From Oscillatoriales cyanobacterium RM2_1_1 (lineage in GTDB: Bacteria; Cyanobacteriota; Cyanobacteriia; Cyanobacteriales; Microcoleaceae): a stretch of 47,952 nucleotides of DNA. Below the pieces are notes generated by a model, which made no database searches, was not told where the DNA came from, and saw only the letters and a program-made list of their open reading frames with translations. The stretch lies in contig JAAURB010000034.1 of the NCBI GenBank assembly GCA_012033335.1, forward strand, positions 1-47,952. The letters run 5' to 3'. Every line of letters starts with the position of its first letter. Positions within the stretch are counted from its first letter, which is position 1. Below, piece by piece: positions 1 through 8,952 of this stretch. A program made the translations under genes and the position numbers.

Positions 1-149
1 AAACTCGAATCTAGCACAAAGGTCAGCCAGATTTCAAAGAACAAACGTGAGTTCAACACAGGGTAGTCATTCGGCGAAAGTTGCTTCAGTAGCGGTTTGA
101 CAATATTTGGGAAGGACAGTACCATTAGTTCACTATTTTTTGATTATTA

Positions 150-183
150 GGAGGCAGAATACTACTTTCTGCCTCCTTTTTTT
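150..183 (+). terminator. Rho-independent terminator
   Basis: A perfect 10-bp stem (GGAGGCAGAA at 150-159 pairs with TTCTGCCTCC at 167-176) closes a 7-nt loop and is followed by seven T. It most likely ends a plus-strand gene lying left of the window. The rest of the first 288 bases holds no gene that I can support. Confidence 0.8.
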
Positions 184-288
184 GTGTCTTAAGCTTTCTT
201 TCAACACTTCTGGTTGCCGTTTTCACCCAGGATTTGCAGCATAACGACCAAGCTCACCGGACGCAGATAACCTTTGCAACTCAACCAA

Positions 289-1314
289 TCACCTTGGCAC
301 GTTCCGGTGCAGCGACTGGTTAGACTCACGGCGCATTCCACTGCTATGAATAAATTGACTTATACCATCAACTAGCTCAGGTACAACTGGCAGCGTTGGC
401 TCAGAATAGGAAGCATTTTGCTGTTCAGGGTCGAGTGGAACAGCTTTTAAGACGTGATTCATCCCCTCAATAATTCTAAGCTCCGCATCTGGCTTAGCCA
501 TCTTCAGGGCTTGCGCCTCACTAACAGGCACTTGGATATCAGTTGTTCCTTGAACAATTAGGACAGGTACAGTGAGACGCCTAATCTCTTGGGAAGGGGT
601 ATGGCGAAACCAGGAAATGAGGTAGGGTTGGACGCTCGATCTATAGAGCGTGTTTAGTTCTGGTGGAACAGAGGTCACTGTGTTACCTTGCTCTAGAGCA
701 GCAAGAATCTGCTCACTCTGTTGCCATAATTCCTCTGGTAGTCTAGGTCGCAGTTGATCTCGTAAAACTTGTGGTGCAGTTTGAGCAGATCCGGCTATTG
801 ATATAAAAGCATCTGCTCCAGTTCTTTGGGTCGCTAGCATTCCAATCAAAGAGCCTTCACTGTGACCAATCACGGTGACGCTTGAGAAACGAGAATCTGC
901 CTGCAATTGCTGAATCCAAAGTGCAGCATCTTCAACATAGGTATCAAAACGCAAATCAACTTCTTCGATCCCTGCGGCTGAACTTTCTCCAATACCACGC
1001 TTGTCGTATCGTATTGCGGCAATGCCGTGACCAGCTAATTCTTCAGCCAGTAGTTTGAGGCTGTTATTCTGCCCAGCTAGAGGATTATTTCCATTGCGAT
1101 CAGTTGGACCTGAACCCGCGATGATCAGCACCCCTGGCTCTGGCACATTAGACGCTGGAATAATCTGTGTGCCATAGAGAGTGCCTGTTGATGTTGTAAT
1201 TTGAACCTCGACAGACTTTGAAGATTGTGTCATATGACCCAAAAACAGCAGCGAAAAAGGTAGAGCTATGAGACAGATAAACGAACCTACAGAACGGCGA
1301 GAATCGGAGGACAT
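289..1314 (-). CDS. Alpha/beta hydrolase, exported or membrane-anchored
   Basis: A 341-residue serine hydrolase of the alpha/beta fold, close to the family often named alpha/beta fold hydrolase or dienelactone hydrolase-like esterase. Residues 10-27 form a hydrophobic N-terminal segment, so the enzyme is probably exported or anchored facing the periplasm. Visible motifs are the oxyanion-hole region GSGPTDRNGNNP (from residue 68), the nucleophile elbow GHSEG (150-154, Ser152), a likely acid in GTTDIQVP and a catalytic His in GMNHVLK. The substrate cannot be told from sequence. It stands alone, its 5' end facing the integrase remnant and palindrome array across about 450 bases. Confidence 0.85.
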   Translation of the reverse strand: MSSDSRRSVGSFICLIALPFSLLFLGHMTQSSKSVEVQITTSTGTLYGTQIIPASNVPEPGVLIIAGSGPTDRNGNNPLAGQNNSLKLLAEELAGHGIAAIRYDKRGIGESSAAGIEEVDLRFDTYVEDAALWIQQLQADSRFSSVTVIGHSEGSLIGMLATQRTGADAFISIAGSAQTAPQVLRDQLRPRLPEELWQQSEQILAALEQGNTVTSVPPELNTLYRSSVQPYLISWFRHTPSQEIRRLTVPVLIVQGTTDIQVPVSEAQALKMAKPDAELRIIEGMNHVLKAVPLDPEQQNASYSEPTLPVVPELVDGISQFIHSSGMRRESNQSLHRNVPR

Positions 1315-1500
1315 AAAGTGAGGAAATTTATATTGAATCCGTCAAATACTCTAATTTTTATGAGATAAGGGAGTCTAATATCAAATCCGCTTGATTACCC
1401 TAATTAAACTCAGGTCGTCAATCAGCTAAAATTCTTGCTATCTGAAGATTCTGGCTTCAATGACGTTGTTTTCACTCCAAAGGACTTGATATAACTAGTT

Positions 1501-1719
1501 ATTAGACGGAAACTTTCCGTCTAATCATCCCATTTGGGTTGGTTATACGGACTTTTTCAGTCTAACACTCCTCTAGCGCGGATTAGGCTGAAATTTTCGG
1601 GCTAACCCACCCAGAACAGCGGATTAGATCGAAACTTTCCGTATATTTCCCCAGGCTATCCAGACTTTTTCGGCTTAGTATCGATTTATGAAGTATTTAG
1701 CCGGAAACTTTCCGTCTAT
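1501..1719. repeat. Array of six phased 23-bp palindromes
   Basis: Six related 23-nt dyads centred at 1513, 1554, 1594, 1635, 1667 and 1708. The first (1501-1525) is a perfect 25-bp palindrome with core CGGAAACTTTCCG. The others match it at 18, 18, 19, 12 and 21 of 23 positions. Centre spacings are 41, 40, 41, 32 and 41 bp, close to 4, 4, 4, 3 and 4 helical turns, so all would face the same side of the DNA. The spacings are not multiples of three and stops interrupt all frames, so the array is not coding. It lies between the hydrolase gene and the integrase fragment, whose start is 50 bp after the last unit. Multiple operators or recombinase sites are the likeliest explanations. The rest of 1315-1768 shows nothing recognisable. 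Confidence 0.85.
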
Positions 1720-1768
1720 CCCGCAATGGAACAACGCTCGAAAAAGCTGCTAGATTAGGTTTTGTATT

Positions 1769-1993
1769 ATGATTCAGCTCAAGCATTATTCCTACCGAAT
1801 GGAGCAAACTTATGTGGGATGGATCAGGCGCTACATATTGTTTCATCAGATCCGCCATCCTCAAGAAATGGGATCGGTTGAGATTGAGACTTTTCTAACT
1901 CATTTCGCCGTTGAGGAAAAGGTAGCCGCTTCAACTCAGAATCAGGCGTTCAGCGCTCTAATTCCGTACCGGAAAGTATTGCGTCTGATGTGA
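1769..1993 (+). pseudogene. Truncated integron-type tyrosine recombinase, N-terminal part only
   Basis: The 74 residues match the N-terminal SAM-like core-binding domain of IntI-family integron integrases. Recognisable stretches are KHYSYRMEQTYVGWIRR, RHPQEMG, FLTHFAVE and [13 protein letters not shown], which in intact enzymes lead into the catalytic domain. The catalytic domain with its R-H-R-Y residues is absent. Similarity ends at about 1957 and the frame closes at 1991-1993, inside the antiparallel 3' end of ruvB (44-base overlap). This is therefore the stub of an integrase gene cut by a deletion or rearrangement next to ruvB. The ATG has no strong Shine-Dalgarno sequence. A short expressed DNA-binding peptide cannot be excluded but is less likely. 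Confidence 0.8.
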
Positions 1994-3125
1994 ACAGCGA
2001 CAATTGTTCCTCTGGGCAGGTATAACCCAGATGTTTCCAGGCCGCAGGGGTCACAACCCGCCCCCGATGGGTACGCTGCAACAGACCGATTTGCATCAGG
2101 TAAGGTTCATAGACCTCCTCAATGGTTTGGGCATCTTCTCCGGTGGAGGCTGCCATAGTCTCCAGACCCACCGGGCCGCCATTAAAGTTTTCAATCATCA
2201 TCGTCAGCAGATGGCGATCCGTCCAATCCAACCCCAACGGATCAACATTGAATAGTTCCAGGGCCTTCATTGCCAGATCCCCGGTGATTGGCCCAGAGGC
2301 TTTGACTTCGACATAATCCCTGACCCGCCTTAACAAACGATTGGCAATTCGCGGGGTACCCCGGGAGCGTTGAGCAATGGCTTCAGTCCCCTCTAGGGTG
2401 ATCGGCGTATTCAAGAGTTGAGCGGTGCGACTGACAATCTGACTCAATTCGTCCATTTCATAGAATCTTAGTCTTTGGATCAGGCCAAAGCGATCGCGCA
2501 AAGGCGAGGTCAAAGCACCCACCTTGGTGGTTGCCCCAATCATGGTGAAGGGCTTCAGGGCAATGCTACGGGTTTTGGCGCTGCGACCCTGACCAATGGT
2601 GATGTCCAGGCGAAAATCTTCCATAGCCGGATAGAGAATTTCCTCTGCCACCTTTGGCAGGCGGTGAATCTCATCTAGAAACAGGAGTTCCCCAGGTTTG
2701 AGGTTGACCAAGAGCCCCGCAATATCCCGGGGCTTCTCCAAGGCGGGGGCGGTGGTGATTTTGCAGGTGACTCCCATCTCCGTGGCTAAAATCATCGCCA
2801 TTGTGGTTTTCCCTAATCCCGGGGGGCCGTAGAGCAGAATGTGATCTAGGGGGTCATTGCGGGACTTGGCGGCGGCGATCGCGATATTGAGCACCTCTTT
2901 TAAATCTTTCTGGCCAATGTATTCTGAGAGTCGCTGGGGTCTGAGGGTTTCTTCCTGTTTTGTGCTAGGGTTTTCCTCTGGGGTGGCTTCGGGCTCTAGA
3001 AGCAGCTTGGATTGGGGCTCAGGGTAATTGCCTGAGGGGAGTAAGGAATCTGGGGCTGACTTCCGAGGGCCCTGGGGAGGTAGGGGGGATTCAGGGGATG
3101 GGGCCTTGGAAGAGATGATCGCCAT
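1950..3125 (-). CDS. ruvB: Holliday junction branch-migration helicase RuvB
   Basis: The AAA+ motor of the RuvAB complex, which drives branch migration of Holliday junctions in recombinational repair. Walker A GPPGLGKT lies at residues 100-107, Walker B LFLDEIH at 148-154, the sensor stretch GATTKVG near 197 and the arginine-finger region LRDRFG just after it. A winged-helix C-terminal domain follows. A proline-rich N-terminal extension of about 60 residues precedes the conserved start of the family ([11 protein letters not shown]), as in other cyanobacterial RuvB. The protein has 391 residues. After LSLF, a common RuvB-type ending, it runs on for 13 residues encoded antisense to the integrase fragment, so the tail may be a late acquisition. 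It appears monocistronic. Confidence 0.95.
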   Translation of the reverse strand: MAIISSKAPSPESPLPPQGPRKSAPDSLLPSGNYPEPQSKLLLEPEATPEENPSTKQEETLRPQRLSEYIGQKDLKEVLNIAIAAAKSRNDPLDHILLYGPPGLGKTTMAMILATEMGVTCKITTAPALEKPRDIAGLLVNLKPGELLFLDEIHRLPKVAEEILYPAMEDFRLDITIGQGRSAKTRSIALKPFTMIGATTKVGALTSPLRDRFGLIQRLRFYEMDELSQIVSRTAQLLNTPITLEGTEAIAQRSRGTPRIANRLLRRVRDYVEVKASGPITGDLAMKALELFNVDPLGLDWTDRHLLTMMIENFNGGPVGLETMAASTGEDAQTIEEVYEPYLMQIGLLQRTHRGRVVTPAAWKHLGYTCPEEQLSLFTSDAILSGTELER

Positions 3126-3220
3126 GGTGCAGCAGGGTAGACTTATTCTTCATTTTATCCCCTAACCGGGCTATCAAGGAAATTATTTGACGAATTGGCC
3201 AAATTAAAGGAAATTAATTC

Positions 3221-3571
3221 TTGATCTCCCTTGATCTAGGGCAGCTTGTGCAGGAGTTGTGTGAGCAAGATATTGCTCACTTTTTTGCCCAGGTTGCCCC
3301 AAGGGAGAAACTAGAAGATCGCTTACATACGGTCATGGCGTTTTTTCTCGAAAACTTTAAGCTCTATCAGCAACAACTGCTGCTCTGGGTTGATTTTTAT
3401 CAGCATAGCCAGCAAAAAGCGATTGAGGATCAGCAATTTTTGAGGGGAGTATGGCAGCGCACCCATAACCAATTGTTAGTGTTTATGGATGGATTACTCT
3501 TGCAATGCCTGTACAGTCGTGGTTTCGATGAATTGAGCTGGAGGGAAAATCTAGAGTCAACTCTTGATTAA
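3221..3571 (+). pseudogene. TetR-type regulator remnant, ligand-binding domain only
   Basis: An open frame of 116 codons beginning at a TTG. The helical sequence, especially around FFLENFKLYQQQLLLWVDFY and the following WQRTHNQLLVFMDGLL, resembles the C-terminal ligand-binding domain of TetR/AcrR regulators (typical whole length about 190-200). No helix-turn-helix domain is found in any frame of the 95 bases upstream up to ruvB. It is therefore probably a 5'-truncated regulator gene. The family assignment rests on pattern only and is tentative. A short unrelated helical protein is the alternative. Confidence 0.45.
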
Positions 3572-3672
3572 CCTTCTGACTCTAGCGTAATCCATGACTT
3601 GATTTGAGCTAAAAAATAACGAACGTTTGGTTTAAATTCTTGATTGGTCAAATTGAATCTAGGAGAAAACCC

Positions 3673-4397
3673 ATGTCCCTGGTTGAACTTGCCCCTGATC
3701 TATGGGTTGCAACCCAACCCCTGCGCTTCTTGGGCTTAGAAGTGGGAAGTCGCATGACGGTGGTTCGACTGCCCAGTCAAAAACTGGTGCTCATTTCACC
3801 GATTGAGCTGGGTCTGGGCGATCGCAGATCCTCAATACCCTTGGCCCCGTAGGCCATATCATCGCTCCCAATGTATTTCACCATCTCTCCGTGGGCTCCA
3901 CCCACGCCCTCTATCCTGAGGCCAAAGTCTGGGGAGTGACTGGACTGACAGACAAGCGGCCCGATCTGAAATTGGATGCTGTCCTCACCCAACCCGGAAG
4001 TTTTGAAGGGGTGCTAGACTATCTTCAGTTTCAGGGGTTTGGAGTAATTTTGCCCGGTGGGATCAAGCTGGCCCATGAAACGGTATTTTGCCATCAACCC
4101 AGCGGTAGCCTAATTCTCACCGATATCGCCTTCAATTTTGACCAGAATAGTCCCCTCACGACTCGGCTTGCCGTCCAAATTCTGGGTTCCTATAAAGCTC
4201 TGCGACCCTCTCGACTAGAGCGGTGGGGCAGCCGTGACAAGGGGGCGATCGCCGCTGCGGTACAGCAAATTCTGGCCTGGAATTTTGATCGGGTGATTCC
4301 AGGTCATGGAGCTATTGTGGACACGGGGGGCAAAGCTCAGTTTAAAGCTGGATATGAATGGTTTTTAGGGAGGGGAAACTTGTCGGCCCAGGTTTGA
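3673..4397 (+). pseudogene. DUF4336 family protein, frameshifted
   Basis: Two overlapping frames together give one DUF4336 protein of about 241 residues, a family with a metallo-beta-lactamase-like fold and no settled function. The first part (MSLVELAPDLWVATQPLRF...) starts at the ATG at 3673 behind a good ribosome binding site (AGGAG). It runs out of frame at about 3815-3825, close to a HIP1 octamer. The second frame continues with ILNTLGPVGHIIAPNVFHH, KRPDLKLDAVL and LILTDIAFNF to the stop at 4397. One missing base (or two added) explains the break. If the base was lost by sequencing error the gene is intact. Otherwise it is a recent pseudogene. Confidence 0.8.
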
Positions 4398-4428
4398 TCC
4401 GGTGGGGATTTGCCTGGAAACCGGCAAA

Positions 4429-4455
4429 AATTTGTCACAATAAATTTGTCACAAT
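4429..4455 (+). repeat. 13-bp direct repeat before the Trp-rich gene
   Basis: AATTTGTCACAAT occurs at 4429-4441 and again at 4443-4455, a 14-bp period. It ends 7 bp before the ATG of the next gene, where a Shine-Dalgarno sequence would be expected but is not seen. It could be an operator or a chance duplication. Confidence 0.6.
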
Positions 4456-4462
4456 ATAAACC

Positions 4463-4705
4463 ATGCCCAAGAAACAAAAGTTTCCCTATCTGGTGGGTTC
4501 AAAATGGACAGCTATCCAGAAGACCTGGGGTTGGCGACATTTTCAGGTGGTCAACCGCAAAAACCAGGGCAAATGGGTCTTCGCCGAAATTGTGGCCTCC
4601 TGTGATTCCAGCGTTCGCTTCTGGTTGAATGCTCAGCAACTCAAAGATCGGTCTCTGTGGGAACCCGGATGGCAATCCACCCAGGAATTGGAAGAGCTAG
4701 AGTAG
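4463..4705 (+). CDS. Trp-rich small protein, TIGR02450 family
   Basis: An 80-residue protein of the TIGR02450 Trp-rich family, common in cyanobacteria and of unknown function. It has seven tryptophans. Conserved-looking stretches are MPKKQKFPYLVGSKWTA, KTWGWRHFQVVNRK, GKWVFAEIVASCD and LKDRSLWEPGW. Length is normal for the family. Its stop overlaps the 3' end of the convergent PhzF gene by 9 bases. A 13-bp direct repeat sits directly upstream. Confidence 0.85.
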   Translation: MPKKQKFPYLVGSKWTAIQKTWGWRHFQVVNRKNQGKWVFAEIVASCDSSVRFWLNAQQLKDRSLWEPGWQSTQELEELE

Positions 4706-5581
4706 CTCTCCCTTCGCCACCATTACGACTTTGCCCCCGACCTTGACCGTAATTTTATCCCCATTTCTCTCCGCTTGCAGGGAGAGAATCGAGGGTCGAT
4801 TGATCTCGTAGCCCTGCTCCACCTGAATCTCAACTCTCTCCGATCCAAAATATTGATGCTGCACCAGATACCCTGCCAGACAACCATTGGCGCTGCCTGT
4901 GGCTGGATCTTCTGGAATCCCAAGAGATGGGGCAAACATCCGGGCACTGAGGTTATTTTCAGGGCTATAGGGCTCCGGGGAAAATAGCAAGATTTCCTTG
5001 GTATTGGTAGTCTCAATCAACTTTTCATAGGCAGCAAAGCTAATTTTGGCCCGTTTCAAGGCCGCTAAGCTCTTGAGGGGAACAATGATAAAGGGTACCC
5101 CCGTGGAGACTTCCTGAATTGGAAATCGTCCATCGATTTCTACAGGATCCAAACTGAGGCTGCTGGCGATCGCCCCGATCTCCAGGGTTTGATAAAACTC
5201 AGGGGAATTTTGCTGCATCCAGAGCACTTCATCCCCATCTTCATCTTCAGTCCAAGTGACTGGAATTTGTCCGACTCCCAGATTGAGGAAAATCCGGTCA
5301 ACCGGAGCTTGAATCAATTCCTGCTGAATAATATAAGCGGTTCCCAGGGTTGGATGTCCAGCAAACGGCAATTCTTTTCGGGGAGTAAAAATTCGGACAT
5401 CATAGCCCCCATCCTGGGTTTGGGCAGAAGGGACAAAGGTCGTTTCAGAATAATTCATCTCCTGGGCAATCTGCTGCATTTCGGCATCTGAGAGTGCTGT
5501 CACCCCTTCCCCAAATACAACAGCCAGAGGATTCCCCGTATACTTATCCTCGGCAAAAACATCAACAATATAGAAATTCAT
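4697..5581 (-). CDS. PhzF family isomerase/epimerase
   Basis: A 294-residue enzyme of the PhzF (phenazine biosynthesis-like) family with the diaminopimelate-epimerase fold. The conserved catalytic Glu is in YSETTFV (Glu46). The glycine-rich PFAGHPTLGTAY and the second-half EDPATGSANG are both present, so the active site looks complete. PhzF itself isomerises DHHA in phenazine synthesis, but most cyanobacterial homologues have no phenazine genes nearby and none are here, so the substrate is unknown. AAGGG lies 5 bases before the ATG. The gene follows trpE downstream on the same strand with a gap of 92 bases, so co-transcription is possible. Confidence 0.9.
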   Translation of the reverse strand: MNFYIVDVFAEDKYTGNPLAVVFGEGVTALSDAEMQQIAQEMNYSETTFVPSAQTQDGGYDVRIFTPRKELPFAGHPTLGTAYIIQQELIQAPVDRIFLNLGVGQIPVTWTEDEDGDEVLWMQQNSPEFYQTLEIGAIASSLSLDPVEIDGRFPIQEVSTGVPFIIVPLKSLAALKRAKISFAAYEKLIETTNTKEILLFSPEPYSPENNLSARMFAPSLGIPEDPATGSANGCLAGYLVQHQYFGSERVEIQVEQGYEINRPSILSLQAERNGDKITVKVGGKVVMVAKGELL

Positions 5582-5673
5582 AACCCTTTTCAGTTACTCC
5601 CGTGACCGACTTCCCTGCACCAATCCCCAAGGATCAACACCAGTAATATTTACCAGTAATGTAATATTCAATT

Positions 5674-7224
5674 CTAGAGCGAATCAGACTTCAGACAACG
5701 GATCGCCTCCAATAAACCTCGGGCCTTATTCAGGGTCTCTTCGTATTCCTGATCGGGTTGAGAATCTGCCACCAGCCCCGCCCCAGCTTGAACCATGACG
5801 GTATGTTCACCATTGCCGCGATCGCGGACTATCATCGTCCGAATGGTAATCGCACTATTGAGTTGCCCTTCAAAATCGTAGTAGCCATACACCCCAGAGT
5901 AGGGGCCTCGGCGACAATCTTCCAGCTCATGAATAATCTCCATCGCTCGAATTTTGGGGGCACCGCTGACAGTTCCAGCCGGAAAACAAGCCTTGAGTAA
6001 GTCCCAGGCCGTTTTTCCCTGGGCTAATTCTCCCATAACATTACTGACAATATGCATCACATGGGAATAGCGCTCAATCACCATCAGTTTATCTACCTGG
6101 ACTGTGCCGATGCGACAAACCCGTCCCAGGTCATTGCGCCCCAGATCCACTAGCATGATATGCTCTGCCACCTCCTTGGGATCCTGGAGTAAATCCTCAG
6201 CCAAGGCTCCATCTTCTGATGTCGTTTGACCTCGCCGCCGAGTTCCCGCTAGGGGGCGAACAGTGGCCAAAATTTTGCCCTCTGGGGTCTTCTCCGCCTT
6301 CACCATGACCTCTGGGCTAGAGCCAATAATCTGCCAATCCCTGAAGTTGAAATAGGCCATGTAGGGGGAAGGATTGATCAACCGTAGGGAACGATACAGG
6401 GCAAAGGGATCTCCGGTATAAGAAGCAGAAAGCCGCTGGGACAGAACAACCTGAAAGATATCTCCCGCCCGAATATATTCTTTGGCCCGCTCTACATTTT
6501 CACAAAAGCGGGTCTGGGAGATAGTGCTGCTATAGTTCAGCAGGACTTCGGATCGGGTTTGAGCGGGTCTGGCGGGATCGGGAGGCTGCCATTCCAGCAG
6601 GGTACTCTGACGAGATAGGGGAGACTGCAGCTTGTGAACCAGTTGATGAACTCGGTCACAGGCGCTCTCATAGGCGGTTTTGGCATTGGCCTGACGCAGA
6701 TCGGCATAGGCGATCGCCCAGATTTTCCGCTTCACCTGGTCAAATACCAACAAGCTATCCACCTGCATCCATAGGCCATCGGGTAAATCCTCCTCCGTCA
6801 GGGGATGAACCGGTACCCGAGGCTCAATCCATTGAATCAGTTCATAGCCCCAAAACCCAAATAGACCCCCCAGTCCCCCAGGAAGTTGGGGCAGGCGGAC
6901 AGGTTGATAGGGGGCCAGACATTCACTTAACGTGGTGAACGGATCCCCCTGAAAGGTTTTGACCGTGCCATCTCGATAGGTTTGCCGGGTGCGATCGCCC
7001 CGCACCTCCAGAATCCACAGGGGATCACATCCCAAAAAGCTATAGCGTCCGAGTTGCTCTCCCCCCTCCACCGACTCCAGCAAAAAACTGTAGGGTTGAC
7101 CCATGCATACCCGATACCAGGCCGAAACTGGCGTATCCAAATCCGCAATCCATTCCTGATAAACCGGAACAAAATTACCCTGGTCTGCCAGTTGCACAAA
7201 TTGGGGAAAATCGGGGAAGGTCAT
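5674..7224 (-). CDS. trpE: Anthranilate synthase component I
   Basis: 516 residues, the usual length for TrpE, which with TrpG converts chorismate and glutamine to anthranilate in tryptophan synthesis. The N-terminal domain carries the LLES tryptophan-binding motif ([10 protein letters not shown]), so feedback inhibition by tryptophan is expected. The chorismate-binding domain is complete: [58 protein letters not shown] and [11 protein letters not shown]. The alternative, PabB, is less likely because of the LLES motif and length. No trpG lies beside it. It is downstream of psaD on the same strand, with a likely terminator between them. Confidence 0.93.
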   Translation of the reverse strand: MTFPDFPQFVQLADQGNFVPVYQEWIADLDTPVSAWYRVCMGQPYSFLLESVEGGEQLGRYSFLGCDPLWILEVRGDRTRQTYRDGTVKTFQGDPFTTLSECLAPYQPVRLPQLPGGLGGLFGFWGYELIQWIEPRVPVHPLTEEDLPDGLWMQVDSLLVFDQVKRKIWAIAYADLRQANAKTAYESACDRVHQLVHKLQSPLSRQSTLLEWQPPDPARPAQTRSEVLLNYSSTISQTRFCENVERAKEYIRAGDIFQVVLSQRLSASYTGDPFALYRSLRLINPSPYMAYFNFRDWQIIGSSPEVMVKAEKTPEGKILATVRPLAGTRRRGQTTSEDGALAEDLLQDPKEVAEHIMLVDLGRNDLGRVCRIGTVQVDKLMVIERYSHVMHIVSNVMGELAQGKTAWDLLKACFPAGTVSGAPKIRAMEIIHELEDCRRGPYSGVYGYYDFEGQLNSAITIRTMIVRDRGNGEHTVMVQAGAGLVADSQPDQEYEETLNKARGLLEAIRCLKSDSL

Positions 7225-7248
7225 GGGTTCTGAAGGATAGAAAGAACA

Positions 7249-7278
7249 AAGGATGAAGGTGATCGACCCTTCATCCTT
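7249..7278 (-). terminator. Hairpin between psaD and trpE
   Basis: An 11-bp perfect inverted repeat (AAGGATGAAGG at 7249-7259, CCTTCATCCTT at 7268-7278, 8-nt loop). Read on the minus strand it is followed by a T-rich tract (TTTGTTCTTTC). It is well placed to end the abundant psaD transcript 100 bp after its stop. The same sequence is in the trpE leader, where it might act as an attenuator. Confidence 0.55.
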
Positions 7279-7378
7279 CCTTAATATTAAAACCAGTTTA
7301 GTTTGAAGCTAGACTAAAGCTAGAAGCCAGTCATGGGTCTATGCAATCCTAGCATCGAGCTCAATCCCTAAAGCCGAA

Positions 7379-7807
7379 CTAGACTTCGTAGGTAGCTTTG
7401 CCACTAAACTTCACCCGAGCTGGATCAACATTGTCGCCAATTTTATGGTCAATCTTGCCGTTGTACTCCCGACCTTCATTGACTTTCTCCGGAAATACGC
7501 CGTCCTTGGGATGGAGGTATTCTGTTTCGCCGTTGGGATAAATCCGATAGATCTTATAGTCCTCAATTTTGGGCTTGAACTTTGTCCGCAGTTGCTTTCC
7601 TAAGGCTAGACATTGCTCTTTGCGGGCTAGATACAACAGGTTTTCACCCTCATTCATCACTGCTGCGCCACCTGTCGGCATTTCAAAGACTTGCTCTTTA
7701 GAGCTTGTCCAGGTGATCGCATATTTTTCTTCTACTTCTGCTTTGGTGAGTAAGCCCCCGGTGCTACCACCGAAGATTGGAGCTTTTCCAGTCAGTTCTT
7801 CTGCCAT
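7379..7807 (-). CDS. psaD: Photosystem I reaction centre subunit II
   Basis: PsaD, 142 residues, is the stromal subunit of photosystem I that forms the ferredoxin docking site and stabilises PsaC. The whole family sequence is present: [24 protein letters not shown] near the start, [28 protein letters not shown] in the middle, then [28 protein letters not shown] and the C-terminal [22 protein letters not shown]. Length is normal and there is no insertion. The gene appears monocistronic, with a T-rich hairpin downstream. The minus-strand leader of about 200 bases before the divergent bestrophin gene must hold its promoter, but I cannot assign boxes with confidence. Confidence 0.97.
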   Translation of the reverse strand: MAEELTGKAPIFGGSTGGLLTKAEVEEKYAITWTSSKEQVFEMPTGGAAVMNEGENLLYLARKEQCLALGKQLRTKFKPKIEDYKIYRIYPNGETEYLHPKDGVFPEKVNEGREYNGKIDHKIGDNVDPARVKFSGKATYEV

Positions 7808-8006
7808 AGGAAAAATATCTCAAAGGTTTTTACGGCATCCTATCATTGATAACACCCCTGTCTGGAGGAGTCGTAAAAAACCGTTACACTGGGGACTGTC
7901 TCACTCTTCTAGGGAGTTATCACCGGTAGATTTTCCAGGGTTGAGATCGGGGCAAGCCCATGATCTAGACTTTTCATTCAGATTTCTCTAAGCGGTACAG
8001 GTATCG

Positions 8007-8879
8007 ATGAGTACAAAACATGAAAACTGGTTTAAAGCAGCCTTTGACTTCCGTGGTTCAGTTCTGAGCCGGATTAGAACTCCTGTATTGGTTAGCTTGA
8101 TTTATGCGATCGCGATCAAATTACTTTACAATCACTTTCCGATTATTCACCAACCCATCCTTGGCACTTTAATTCCAGGTATTGTCCTGGGTTTACTTCT
8201 GGTCTTCAGGACAAATACCGCCTACGAACGATTCTGGGAAGGGCGGAAATTGGTGGGAAAAATTTTAATTTTGGGAAGAAATCTAGCCCGGCAAGTTTTT
8301 GTCAATGTTCCGGAGAAAACCCCTGAAATTATCCATACCAAAAAAAAAATTCTACGATTGATTCCAGTGTTTTTTGGGGCTGGAATCTTACACTTGCGCC
8401 GGGAACCTATTGATCCGCAATTGGAGTCTCTGCTATCCCTAGAACAGATTCAGGAATTGCAGCCCTTAAACCATCTTCCTCTGCGAGTCGCCAAATGGAT
8501 CAGTGTGGAACTCCAGCAGCTATATCAACGAAGCCTGATTGATACAGTGCAGCTCACAGAATATAATAACCTGATTGATCAAATGGTGGAATGTCTCACC
8601 GGTTGTGAGCGGGTTTTGAGCACTCCCATGCCTAAAGCCTACGCCATTCACCTGAAACATTTGCTGGGTATTTATTGTTTGGTTTTGCCGTTTCAGATTG
8701 TCAAAGATTTGGGTTGGGGGAGTGTGATTGCTACTGGAATTATTACCTTTGCATTGTTGGGAATTGAAGCCATTGGGCTAGAAATTGAAAATCCCTTTGG
8801 CTATGATTACAATGACATTCCCCTTAATAAAATCTACCAGCGCTTACGGGATGATATCGAAGAGTTGATCAATGATTAA
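8007..8879 (+). CDS. Bestrophin-family (UPF0187) membrane channel
   Basis: A 290-residue membrane protein of the bestrophin/UPF0187 family, which forms pentameric anion channels. In cyanobacteria it is linked to chloride or bicarbonate movement. The N-terminal part shows the family pattern: FRGSVLSRIRTPVLVS, a first membrane helix, then LGLLLVFRTNTAYERFWEGR, the best conserved stretch. Two more hydrophobic segments follow (around 215-255), and the end IENPFGYDYNDIPL is the usual family ending. Whether it conducts chloride, bicarbonate or cations cannot be told from sequence. It is divergent from psaD. Confidence 0.88.
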   Translation: MSTKHENWFKAAFDFRGSVLSRIRTPVLVSLIYAIAIKLLYNHFPIIHQPILGTLIPGIVLGLLLVFRTNTAYERFWEGRKLVGKILILGRNLARQVFVNVPEKTPEIIHTKKKILRLIPVFFGAGILHLRREPIDPQLESLLSLEQIQELQPLNHLPLRVAKWISVELQQLYQRSLIDTVQLTEYNNLIDQMVECLTGCERVLSTPMPKAYAIHLKHLLGIYCLVLPFQIVKDLGWGSVIATGIITFALLGIEAIGLEIENPFGYDYNDIPLNKIYQRLRDDIEELIND

Positions 8880-8952
8880 TTCCCCATGAATATCACTAGT
8901 CAACAGGGCTGGTGAATTGGGTTATTGATCTGACCATCTGATCCGTCGATCA

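Noticed and set aside
1501-1719. CRISPR array
   Set aside because: Units are palindromic and diverged, spacers are 9 to 18 bp and partly similar, and no cas genes are near.
1501-1719. Integron cassette array with attC sites
   Set aside because: The 32-41 bp spacing leaves no room for cassettes, and the RYYYAAC/GTTRRRY pair is not present in the units. Only one (at about 1560-1566) fits half of it.
7569-7991. 140-codon plus-strand frame over psaD
   Set aside because: Antisense shadow of psaD, with no independent family resemblance.
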